From positions 1 through 27,007 of the forward strand of contig JADJJZ010000004.1 in assembly GCA_016706255.1 (NCBI GenBank): a DNA stretch of 27,007 nucleotides, in the 5' to 3' direction. This document shows positions 17,482 to 25,151 of this stretch, one piece after another. The translations under genes and the position numbers were made by a program. The first letter of the stretch is position 1. Every line of letters begins with the position of its first letter. The notes below the pieces were generated by a model. The model worked only from the letters and a program-made list of their open reading frames with translations, had not been told where the DNA came from and did no database searches. The stretch is from Bacteroidota bacterium (GTDB lineage Bacteria; Bacteroidota; Bacteroidia; Chitinophagales; BACL12).

Positions 17482-17551
17482 TTTAATGCGGTCAGAGATC
17501 GGCGTGGCGTCTGGAGTTGGAAACTCCACGACAACAAACCCTAGGAGACTG
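17482..17551 (+). repeat. Composite repeat, 5' hairpin fragment (copy 5)
   Basis: Only the first part of the element is present. H1 reads CGGTC-AGA-GATCG (17489-17501), in which a C-to-T change still pairs as G-U in RNA. H2 is TGGAGTT-GGA-AACTCCA (17512-17528). A short third hairpin, TGGTT-GA-AACCA (17540-17551), replaces the usual long third stem. It lies about 75 nt upstream of the 406-aa gene, where TAGGAGACT also occurs twice (17532 and 17605). Confidence 0.75.
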
Positions 17552-17625
17552 GTTGAAACCAATATCAATCAAGAAAAATGTGAACAATCTCACCTTCCCG
17601 GTGTTAGGAGACTAAACTTAGCATC

Positions 17626-18846
17626 ATGAAAAAACTATTACTTGGCCTCGCAACAGTATTTACCCTTAACGCCACTACCAACGCTCAAATCAGTCTTATT
17701 GGAGCTTCCGTTAACGATTCAACAGCTAAAATTGACGTTGTTCAGTGGGAAGCGTTTGATTCTTTGTCGGTGACCGTAACGCCATCGTTTTTGGATGGTT
17801 ATTATTTTTCCTCTTCAGCATTTGATGCATACAATGCGAATTACTACTTAACGGGACTTTCGGGTGACAGTTCGGGTTTGTATTCTTTTAATTCGGGAAC
17901 TGCTGAGGAAAATCTGGTTGATGGTTCTGCATATTCCAATATATCAGAATTTGATATGAGCACCGGAAAAATGTATAACCTCATTATGGAAACGGATGAA
18001 AATATCAGCATTTACGAATTTAATGTGAACACGAATGAAGATAGTTTAATTGGTATTATTAATGAGCCCGGCGTGATTGGTATTGTTACTGATGCAATTG
18101 GTTTTGATTCCAACAATGGTATTATTTACTATGTAGGCTACACGAATGATTCTGCTATAGGTTTATATGCCATTTCGGTGAGAGATAGTGTTTTTTCATA
18201 TACAAGAACTATTTTAAATACTACAGCACCAATAAATAATATTTTTGGTGTTAATTATGATAATGAGAATGATAAATTATTCGCTTTAAATGATACTTAC
18301 GACACGTTATTTAATTTCAGTGGAAGATATGTTATTGAAATAAATACAGTAACCGGTGATATTATTAACCGTGTCGATTTAGCTGAATTCCCATACTACG
18401 TAGGTGGTTCGTCTTGTTTTGATCAAAATACCAGTACGTATTTAATTGCAGCCATCGACACTACCAATTTGCTTAAAATGGTTGCGATAAATACCTTAAC
18501 CGATACGTATGTATCCGGATTTATTCCAAGTTTAGTTTCTGAAATTGTTTGTGATAATTCGCAATTTGCAAAAAATAAATATGCCAGCACATCAATAAAT
18601 CAGGAATTGGCTTCCAGCTTAAATGTATATCCTAATCCTGTTACATCGGTATTGCGTATTGAATATACTTCATCGAGCCCGGTTTTGGTTCAGGTGTCTG
18701 ATTCACATGGCAAACAATTAATCACACGCAATTATAACTCCACTAATAAAATTGATTTAAACTTGGAATCATTTGCACCGGGACTTTATATCGTAACCTT
18801 AATTAGTGGTGAAGAAACTGTTTCTCAGAAGATTATGGTAATGTGA
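17626..18846 (+). CDS. Secreted repeat protein with T9SS sorting domain
   Basis: 406 aa, intact. Signal peptide MKKLLLGLATVFTLNATTNA with cleavage before QISLIG. The body (about 20-310) has irregular repeats of 40-50 residues such as LYSFNSGTAEENLVDGSAYS, ISIYEFNVNTNEDSLIG, LYAISVRDSV and YVIEINTVTGDIINRVDLAE, a pattern of a beta-propeller that reads out 'value/interval' statements; no catalytic motif is visible. The C-terminus (LNVYPNPVTSVLRIEYTS, SDSHGKQLITRNY, FAPGLYIVTL, SQKIMVM) is a T9SS type A sorting domain. The stop TGA forms the first triplet of a GATGAG-type array. It converges on the gene at 19905-22420. Confidence 0.8.
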   Translation: MKKLLLGLATVFTLNATTNAQISLIGASVNDSTAKIDVVQWEAFDSLSVTVTPSFLDGYYFSSSAFDAYNANYYLTGLSGDSSGLYSFNSGTAEENLVDGSAYSNISEFDMSTGKMYNLIMETDENISIYEFNVNTNEDSLIGIINEPGVIGIVTDAIGFDSNNGIIYYVGYTNDSAIGLYAISVRDSVFSYTRTILNTTAPINNIFGVNYDNENDKLFALNDTYDTLFNFSGRYVIEINTVTGDIINRVDLAEFPYYVGGSSCFDQNTSTYLIAAIDTTNLLKMVAINTLTDTYVSGFIPSLVSEIVCDNSQFAKNKYASTSINQELASSLNVYPNPVTSVLRIEYTSSSPVLVQVSDSHGKQLITRNYNSTNKIDLNLESFAPGLYIVTLISGEETVSQKIMVM

Positions 18847-18876
18847 TGAGGGATGAGTGATGAGAGATGAGTGATT
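18844..18876 (+). repeat. GATGAGTG array at the stop codon
   Basis: Starts with the TGA stop of the 406-aa gene and continues as about four 7-nt units (GATGAGG, GATGAGT, GATGAGA, GATGAGT). Its inverted counterpart at 19872-19907 starts at the stop codon of the opposing gene; direct ones follow stops at 2292 and 9032. Confidence 0.75.
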
Positions 18877-18900
18877 AAAATCAAATTAATCTCATTATTT

Positions 18901-19875
18901 AACAGCCATAACCGCGAAGTCGCGAAGGCCGCTAAGGAACGCTAAGTAGATTGTAAAATAATCTTTGCGTTTTTTAGTGGCTTTTTTTTATTGGTGGTTT
19001 CGGCTGTTTAAATAATGTCAATTTTAGAAAAAAAGAAAAAGTCATAAACGTAATTCAATCTTTTCGATAAACCACTCAGTATTAATTTAATTCCACCTTT
19101 AACAGCCGAAACCACAAAGTGCACGGAGGAAACAGCCCACAAAGAACACAAAGAATTTTTCGAAAAAATTTAATTATACAATTTATTGAAAATTAATCAC
19201 AATAAATAACAATTTTAGCCGAAATTCTCCGTGACCTTTGTGTGTATTTCCTCTGTGTTGCTCCGTGGTTTCGGCTGTTTAAATAATGTCAATAGAAAAA
19301 GAAAAGTCATAAACCTAATTCAATCTTTTCGATAAACCACTCAGTATTAATTTAATTCCCCTTTAACAGCCGAAACCACAAAGTGCAGGAGGAAACAGCC
19401 CACAAAGAACACAAAGAATTTTTCGAAAAATTTAATTATACAATTTATTGAAAATTAATCACAATAAATAACAATTTTAGCCGAAATTTCCGGACCTTGT
19501 GTGTATTTCCTCTGTGTTGCTCCGTGGTCTCGGCTGTTTAAATAATGTCAATTTTAGAAAAAAGAAAAAGTCATAAACCTAATTCAATCTTTTCGATAAA
19601 CCACTCAGTATTAATTTAATTCCACCTTTAACAGCCGAAACCACAAAGTGCACGGAGGAAACAGCCCACAAAGAACACAAAGAATTTTTCGAAAAAATTT
19701 AATTATACAATTTATTGAAAATTAATCACAATAAATAACAATTTTAGCCGAAATTCTCCGTGACCTTTGTGTGTATTTCCTCTGTGTTGCTCCGTGGTTT
19801 CGGCTGTTTAAATAATGTCAATTTTAGAAAAAAGTAAAAGTCATAAACTTAATTCAATCTTTACGATAAACCACT
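18901..19875. repeat. Array of four palindromic elements between convergent genes
   Basis: Four elements bounded by AACAGCC and GGCTGTT: 18901-19008, 19101-19279, 19365-19538 and 19630-19808. The last three are near-identical, about 175-180 bp, with long imperfect inverted arms (AACAGCCGAAACCACAAAG type against GGTTTCGGCTGTT) around an AT-rich centre. They are joined by a conserved spacer of about 90 bp, so the period is 259-271 bp; a partial spacer ends the array. The first element keeps the same ends but has different arms (CGCGAAGTCGCGAAGG... CTTTGCGTTTTTTAGTGGC). It carries no gene. Its position between two stops suggests transcription termination, but repeat expansion may be the only cause. 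Confidence 0.85.
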
Positions 19876-19907
19876 CATTACTCATCGCTCATCACTCATC
19901 TTCATCA
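19872..19907 (-). repeat. Inverted GATGAGTG array at the opposing stop codon
   Basis: On the minus strand the stop TGA (19907-19905) runs into TGAAGATGAGTGATGAGCGATGAGTAATGAGTG. Together with the array at 18844 it brackets the whole 1-kb intergenic repeat block in inverted orientation. Confidence 0.75.
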
Positions 19908-22420
19908 TTGTTTCACAAATATTTGCTGAAAAATTTCTGTTTCGCTTAACAATTGCAAATAATAAATGCCTGCAGGTAAATTTGCTACATCTACCGTTTC
20001 GTTTTGCCAGTTATTTATTATTTGAACAATTTCACCTGCGCTGTTAATTATTTTTAAATCAGCAATATCAATATTTTTGGCAACGATATTTAATTTATCG
20101 GAAGTTGGATTTGGGAAAATGGAAATATTATTTGACGTCAACTCTCTCCTTCTTTACACGTAACCAACACTGCAATAGCATTCGATAATTTAAAACATCC
20201 GGTGGCGGTTTTTGTCACGCGACATTTATAATTACCCGTTGTTGTAGCCACATAAGTTGTTCCTGTTGCGCCTGGAATAGCTGCCGCACCTTTAAACCAT
20301 TGATAGGTGCATCCACCCGAAGGTGTTTCTGTTAAAGTAACATTTCCACCTGGACAAAATGTTGTTGGTCCGCCTGCAGATATTATTGCTTTTGGATTTT
20401 TATTTACGGTAACAGTAATTATTGAAGAAGTATTTGTATCACAATCGGAGTAAGCCATACAAGTATAATTTCCCGTGGCATTAACCAATAATGATGCACT
20501 TGTTGCACCGGCGATATTTACACCATTCTTTTTCCATTGCAATGCATCGCCATTATGTGTAGCAGTTATTGTAACATTGCTGCCCTGACAAATTGTTGTT
20601 GGACCTGAAGCGGAAATTGTAACTGTTACATTTAAACCTTCATCAATATTTCCATCACAATTATCATCAATATTATTACATAATTCTGTTGCGCCGGGGT
20701 TAATTAAATTATTAGCATCATTGCAATCACCATTAGCTTCCACATAACCAGCAATACCCTCACAAAATAATTCGAAATCTGTTGGGTCACCGTATGAATC
20801 TCCATCATTGTCCGCATAAAATGTGATGAGTAAACCTTCGTCTACCGATCCGGTACAATTATCATCAACCCCATTACATATTTCAGTAGCACCGGGATAA
20901 ATAGCAGGATTTGCATCATAACAATCGCCAATAATATCTGCATAACCTTCGGGTGCGGAGCATGCCAATATTGTTATTTCAGGAACGCCGAAACCATCAC
21001 CGTCTGAATCACCATAAAAAATACTTTTCACGCCTTCATCAATTAATCCGTCGCAATCATCATCAAGTGTATTACAAACTTCGGTTGTTGCTTCACAGGT
21101 TGTCATTTTTACTAACCAAAAATCAAAATCACCATTATTATTTTCTGTTTTATCGCCACCAATTCCGCTATTTGATTTACCACCAACAACATAATCACCA
21201 TCTACACATATACTTGCATCATAACCAAAATCATATCCTGTTGCCTGAATGGTTTCCTGCCCAACAATAGTTCCGGATAAATTTGTTTCGAGCATCCAAT
21301 AATTAGCGGTTGCATCTCCGGCTTCTGTTTTATCACCACCAATTCCGGAATAAGAATAGCCGAATAAAAAATATTTATTTTCTGCTACATTAGGTACAAT
21401 TTTAAATAAATAATCATCGGATGTTCCGCCAATGGTATTTTGCCAAAGGATATTTCCAGATGTATTGAGTTTCAAAATCCAATAATCATAAATACCGATT
21501 AATGCTTCCGTTTTATCGCCGGAAATTCCGGAACCGCTATAACCGCCAATAATGATACCTCCATCAATTGCCGGTACAACACTATTAGGCATGTCTGCAT
21601 TATTTCCACCTATCGAATTTTGCCATAATACACCACCTGCTGCACTGAGTTTTAACACCCAAAAATCATAATTCCCTAAATTGGCTTCGGTTTTATCTCC
21701 GGTTGCACCACTTAATGAATATCCCAGCACAATACTGGTACCGTCAGGGTTACAATAAACAGATTTTGGATTATCAGCATTATTTCCACCAATGGTATTT
21801 TGCCATACAATATTGCCAACACTATCTATTTTTACTATCCAATAATCGCTTGAAGCATTATAGGGATTTTCAGATTTATCCCCGGAGATGCCAGAGAAGG
21901 AATAACCGGCAAGTATAAATCCACCATCATAAGTTTTAGCAATTTCATTGAGATTATCTGAACTATTCCCACCGATTGTATTTTGCCAAACAATATTTCC
22001 TGTTGCATCGATTTTAATTATCCAGTAGTCGGAAACACCAATTAGCGCTTCTGTTTTAACTCCCGTTGCTCCCGATTGACTTGAGCCACCTAATAAAAAT
22101 CCGCCATCGTCGGTTTCTACAATGGAATATAAATAATCTTCACTGGAACCACCGTATGCTTTTTGCCATTCGATTGCACCGGCATCATTGTATTTTATTA
22201 CCCAATAATCTGTAGCCCCGCATGATGCAACTGTTTTATTCCCACTGATTCCTGAGGTGGAAAATCCCCCGGTTATAACACCGCCGTCAGAAGTTCCCAG
22301 TACAGCATAAATTTCATCTGCTCCGCTCCCACCGGAATTGGATTGCCAGTCGATATTAATTTGAGCAAATAAGGTGAAACAAAATACGAGATTCAGAAAG
22401 AGGAGCGTAATTTTTTTCAT
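19905..22420 (-). CDS. Large secreted protein: propeller repeats, MopE motifs, Ig-like domains, T9SS (one frameshift)
   Basis: About 838 aa once one indel near 20140 is bridged; otherwise the frame is intact (760 aa, 22420-20138) and the T9SS sorting domain (ISIFPNPTSDKLNIVAKN, LPAGIYYLQL) lies in the next frame at 20141-19905. After the signal peptide MKKITLLFLNLVFCFTLFA come seven repeats of about 58 aa with TSDGGVITGGFSTSGISGN, DYWVIKYN and WQNTIGG motifs, forming a propeller-like array. Residues about 440-600 have three C-N-x-x-D-D-x-C-D/T-G-x-x-D-E-G units with GDxDGDGFG-type calcium loops, the MopE putative metal-binding motif. Two Ig-like domains follow (GPTTICQGSNVTITATHNG; GPTTFCPGGNVTLTETPSG). 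Probably a calcium-stabilised cell-surface or extracellular protein; ligand unknown. The joining TTG at 20141 is not a convincing separate start. Confidence 0.85.
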
Positions 22421-22454
22421 GTGTGTTTGGTTTAAATAAAGTGATTTTAATAAT

Positions 22455-22462
22455 CAAATATA
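22455..22462 (-). promoter_or_regulatory. -7 element of the large secreted protein gene
   Basis: TATATTTG on the minus strand matches TAnnTTTG exactly; 19 nt upstream is TTTT in place of TTTG. The predicted leader is about 30 nt. Confidence 0.5.
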
Positions 22463-22581
22463 GGCTTTCGGTTGTAAAAATAAAATGCGGAGGGGTTCTA
22501 AATGATAAGTGAAGGCGATTTTAAATAACTGCAAATACATCATCACTTAATCCGATTGAAACGGTTTCTAATGATGGTGAT

Positions 22582-22617
22582 TTTGTTTATTCGCATATTC
22601 TATCGTAATATTGCGAT
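22582..22617 (+). promoter_or_regulatory. arsR promoter and operator 1
   Basis: TTTG (22582-22585), a 20-nt spacer, then TAATATTG (22606-22613) form a Bacteroidota-type promoter with one mismatch. The -7 element lies inside the imperfect palindrome ATCGTAATATTGCGAT (22602-22617; 14 of 16 positions symmetric), 3 nt before the arsR start. A bound repressor would cover the -7 element. Confidence 0.65.
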
Positions 22618-22620
22618 ATT

Positions 22621-22923
22621 ATGGGACTAACTAAAGCAGAGGAATTTTCGGTAAAAGACAACCGTATTGCCAATTTCGCCAAGGCTTTGGCGCATCCGGC
22701 AAGGGTAGCCATTTTACGGATCCTGTTAAAAAAAGAAAGTTGTTATTGCGGTGATATCGTAGAAGAACTGCCCCTTTCGCAAAGCACTGTTTCTCAGCAT
22801 TTGAAGGAATTGAAAGAAGCCGGAATCATTAAAGGCGAAATTGAAGGTGCTAAAATTTGTTATTGTATCGATGCAGCAGTCTGGGAGCAAATGCAAATGG
22901 TATTAGGCAATTTATTAACCTGA
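22621..22923 (+). CDS. arsR: ArsR/SmtB-family metalloregulator
   Basis: 100 aa, a typical ArsR length. It has the winged-helix core: NRIANFAKALAHPARVAILR (helices before the HTH), LPLSQSTVSQHLKELKEAGI (recognition helix region) and IKGEIEGAKICYCID (beta wing). The metal-site region reads KKESCYCGDIV, with a C-x-C pair near residue 41 and another C-x-C in the wing (CYC), consistent with trivalent arsenic sensing. It is followed by arsC and its own promoter overlaps a palindrome repeated before arsC. It is expected to repress until arsenite binds. A related cadmium/antimony specificity cannot be excluded. Confidence 0.88.
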   Translation: MGLTKAEEFSVKDNRIANFAKALAHPARVAILRILLKKESCYCGDIVEELPLSQSTVSQHLKELKEAGIIKGEIEGAKICYCIDAAVWEQMQMVLGNLLT

Positions 22924-22963
22924 CCGGTAGCAGATAATGACTGTTGCTGATTAAATTTATATT

Positions 22964-22979
22964 ATCGTTATATTACGAT
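22964..22979 (+). promoter_or_regulatory. Operator 2 before arsC
   Basis: ATCGTTATATTACGAT, an imperfect palindrome (14 of 16 symmetric) matching operator 1 at 14 of 16 positions. It ends 13 nt before the arsC start. This suggests the same ArsR dimer also controls an internal promoter in the operon. Confidence 0.6.
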
Positions 22980-22992
22980 TAAATCAAATTAT

Positions 22993-23445
22993 ATGCAAAA
23001 ACCACGTGTATTATTTTTATGTATTCATAATTCGGCCAGAAGCCAGATGGCAGAAGCGTATTTAAAACGTTTTGGGGGGAACATGTTTGAAGTGGAGAGT
23101 GCCGGTTTGGAGCCGGGTGTTTTGAATCCTTTGGCAATTGCAGTAATGGCTGAGGAGGGCATGAATATTTCTGAAAACCCGACTAAAGATGTGTTTAGTT
23201 TACATGAACAGGGCAAATCGTTTAATTATGTAATCACGGTTTGTGATGCAAAAAATTCGGAGCGTTGTCCGGTGTTTCCCGGCATGCACAGTAAACTGGC
23301 CTGGGATTTTGAAGACCCTTCAGGTTTAGGTGGCACTTATGAAGAGAAGTTGGCTAAAACAAGAATGATTCGCGATATTATTAAAAATGCTGTGCTCGCA
23401 TTTGTAGATAAATATGGTTTTGAAGAAGATAAATACAATGATTAA
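22993..23445 (+). CDS. arsC: Arsenate reductase, low-molecular-weight phosphatase type
   Basis: 150 aa. The N-terminus has the C-x5-R loop LCIHNSARSQMAE (Cys10, Arg16) of the LMW-phosphatase/thioredoxin-coupled ArsC fold. Further cysteines occur in TVCDAKNSERCPVFPG, placed as the resolving pair of Staphylococcus-type ArsC, and WDFEDPSG supplies the general-acid Asp region. It reduces arsenate to arsenite in the cytosol using thioredoxin. It lies 69 nt after arsR with its own operator, and its last codons overlap the next gene by 8 nt. A plain tyrosine phosphatase is less likely given the extra cysteines and the neighbour. Confidence 0.88.
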   Translation: MQKPRVLFLCIHNSARSQMAEAYLKRFGGNMFEVESAGLEPGVLNPLAIAVMAEEGMNISENPTKDVFSLHEQGKSFNYVITVCDAKNSERCPVFPGMHSKLAWDFEDPSGLGGTYEEKLAKTRMIRDIIKNAVLAFVDKYGFEEDKYND

Positions 23446-23659
23446 TTCGCGTCGTTCAAAACTGGTTGTATTAATTGCAGGAATTTTTATTGCTGCAATA
23501 AGTTGCTTTTTTATTTGTCCGCCCGGTTCATTTATTCATGATACCCTACCCTACATTTTAGGTGTTTTCGGTTGGGCTGTTTTATTTATCGTATTTATTA
23601 TCGATAAAAAGAACGGTGGCGCAAATTTCGAGCCGTATGACCCGGAACGTGATGTTTGA
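23438..23659 (+). CDS. Small two-helix membrane protein in the ars operon
   Basis: ATG at 23438 is chosen over an in-frame upstream extension because it overlaps the arsC stop by 8 nt, which suggests translational coupling. The 73-aa product has two membrane helices, KLVVLIAGIFIAAISCFFIC (about 8-27) and ILGVFGWAVLFIVFIID (about 40-56), joined by PPGSFIHDTLPY, and a short acidic tail (GGANFEPYDPERDV). It is too short to be an ArsB or Acr3 arsenite exporter, and no exporter is present in the window. Function unknown. Confidence 0.7.
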   Translation: MINSRRSKLVVLIAGIFIAAISCFFICPPGSFIHDTLPYILGVFGWAVLFIVFIIDKKNGGANFEPYDPERDV

Positions 23660-23689
23660 ACATTCAGTTAATCCTCTTGTTCCAATAAT

Positions 23690-24164
23690 ATGCGCCGCCC
23701 CTGGAATATTGTAGATCAGCCAGTTTACAGCCTTGGCAACGTATGCTGATGCACAATTTAATATGAATATCTGCACTTATGTAACTGCAGTAAGTATGTT
23801 GCCGAAAATGTATGCCGTGGCAGTTTATCACAATACTAAAACGTTGTTTAATCTACAACACACAGATACAGCAGTATTACAATTATTAAGCACTGAGCAA
23901 ATTAAACTAGTAAATATTTTAGGTAAAAAATCGGGGACTAATTACAATAAGGAAAATTACCTGCACAAGAAAAAATTAATTACAACTTGGCAAGGCTATC
24001 CTGTTTTAGAAAATGTTGCGGCTTTATTATTACTAAACAAAAAAACAGTTATTCCAAGTGGTGATCATGAATTGTTTTTGTTTGATGTAATTAAGTTTAC
24101 AACGTTACAGGAAACAGATATTTTGACTTTTTCGAAACTAATAAATGCGGGTATTATTTTATAA
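23690..24164 (+). CDS. Flavin reductase-like protein (one frameshift)
   Basis: The longest open stretch starts at 23733, but the true N-terminus is visible upstream: ATG at 23690 reads MRRPWNIVDQPVYSL, then a one-base insertion near 23730 (CTTGGCAACG) leads into ATYADAQFNMNICTY in the next frame. Downstream are VTAVSMLPKMYAVAVYHNTK, QLLSTEQIKLVNILGKKSG, TWQGYPVLENVAALLLLNK and SGDHELFLFDVIKF, the order expected for flavin-reductase-like (FMN-binding split-barrel) proteins of about 155-160 aa. It would bind FMN and reduce it or use it with NAD(P)H; the substrate is unknown. It lies 30 nt after the ars small membrane protein gene and may be co-transcribed. Confidence 0.75.
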
Positions 24165-24178
24165 TAATATCCGCATTT
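24143..24178. terminator. Bidirectional hairpin terminator
   Basis: A 16-bp stem (24143-24158 with 24163-24178, one G-U) with a TTAT loop. It includes the last codons and stop of the flavin reductase gene and lies beyond the beta-barrel gene on the other strand. The arms carry A/T tracts on both sides, so it can terminate both convergent genes. Confidence 0.7.
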
Positions 24179-24786
24179 TAGTAAATGAACAGCAACAACA
24201 ATTATTTAAAATTTTAACCGAGAGTTTCATGAAAGCGTAATGTGCTTTACCGTTATAATTATCAGAAAAAACATTACTTAAACCGAAGTTGTATCCTGCA
24301 TCTAAACTAAATAACAATAAATCAAATCCGGCACCAACGGTTCCGTCAATACGAACTTTAGCAAAATCTTCCGGAGCGAACGATAAATCGTTAACAGGAA
24401 CATTAAGGACCAGTGATACATCCGGCCCTGCATATACACGCACATTTATTAAACGATCCGCTACGGGTATCAAATTTAAACCTGCATAAATCGGGAAATT
24501 CAGCATATGCCATCTCACTTCATCTGCATTGTAAATATCGTTTGAATCGTTTATTGAAAAATAGCTTTGGGTGGTAACATATTCGGAGACCGAACTGACC
24601 ATATAAAATATTTCCTGAGCGCACATATGCACCTAATTGAAATCCGGTTCTTGATTCGGAAGAAATGGATGGTGATTCCATCGTTACATTTGAATAGTTC
24701 AAACCTCCATAAAAACCGGCGTTACTTTGACTGAATGCATGCAAATTCAATAGAATTGCGCTGCATATAAATAATATTTTTTTCAT
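24159..24786 (-). CDS. Outer-membrane beta-barrel protein (frameshifted)
   Basis: Start ATG at 24786: MKKILFICSAILLNLHAFSQ is a signal peptide, followed by SNAGFYGGLNYSNVTM and FQLGAYVRSGNILYGQFGL. One inserted base near 24584 moves the frame to EYVTTQSYFSIND, then MLNFPIYAGLNLIP, VYAGPDVSLVLNVP, GTVGAGFDLLLFSLDAGYNF and AFMKLSV. Alternating strands with GxxxGxN turns are typical of porin-family/OmpW-like eight-strand barrels of about 200 aa. The open frame runs to 24159 with an implausible cysteine-rich tail; removing one A near 24212 would end the protein as MKLSVKF at about 24205, with the terminal Phe expected for BAM-inserted barrels. Located in the outer membrane; ligand unknown. Confidence 0.75.
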
Positions 24787-25151
24787 TTGACAAGGTTTTA
24801 GTGAGCATTCATATTATGTAGTCGAAAAATTGAACCAAACTTAAAATTATGTTAATATATACTCCTGAAATGCTTATTATAAAAGGCTTTCAGCGAATGC
24901 GCCGGGTTGGATTTCTATGATGCGATTTATTTATTTATTGTGGAATTTTCCCTCAATATGCTGATTAAACAGCTTATTGATGTACCAATGTGAAAAATTT
25001 ACCGATACCAATTAAACAGCCGGATTTTTACGCTTACACATTCCAAGTTTGATCACAACCCAAAATATTGCGCAGCAATCCCATTAGCTAATTTGCTCAC
25101 TGCCAAATTTGCTAATTAAACCCTTATCTTTATGTAATCGTATATACAATT
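24787..25151. other. Intergenic region with repeat fragments
   Basis: It separates divergent genes and must hold both promoters, though no clear TTTG/TAnnTTTG pair was found. It carries fragments also found in the composite repeat: ATGCTGATTAAACAGC (24958), GATGTACCAATGTG (24979), TACCAATTAAACAGCCGG (25006), and AATTTGCTAATTAAACCC (25107). Confidence 0.5.

Noticed and set aside
18901..19875. CRISPR array
   Set aside because: Repeat units are about 270 bp, palindromic across their length, with conserved instead of variable spacers, and no cas genes are present.
20138..20141. Separate small gene for the T9SS domain with an overlapping start
   Set aside because: The only start is a TTG in the frameshift itself, there is no signal peptide, and a sorting domain alone is not expected; one indel in a single gene is simpler.
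20953..21270. Plus-strand ORF of 105 codons rich in His, and a similar one at 21703-21918
   Set aside because: Both are antisense shadows of the repeated propeller gene on the minus strand; composition is low complexity and no start context is seen.
24187..24206. Cysteine-rich C-terminal tail (NNCCCCSF) of the beta-barrel protein
   Set aside because: Probably an artefact of an extra A; the corrected frame ends in the terminal Phe expected for outer-membrane barrels.
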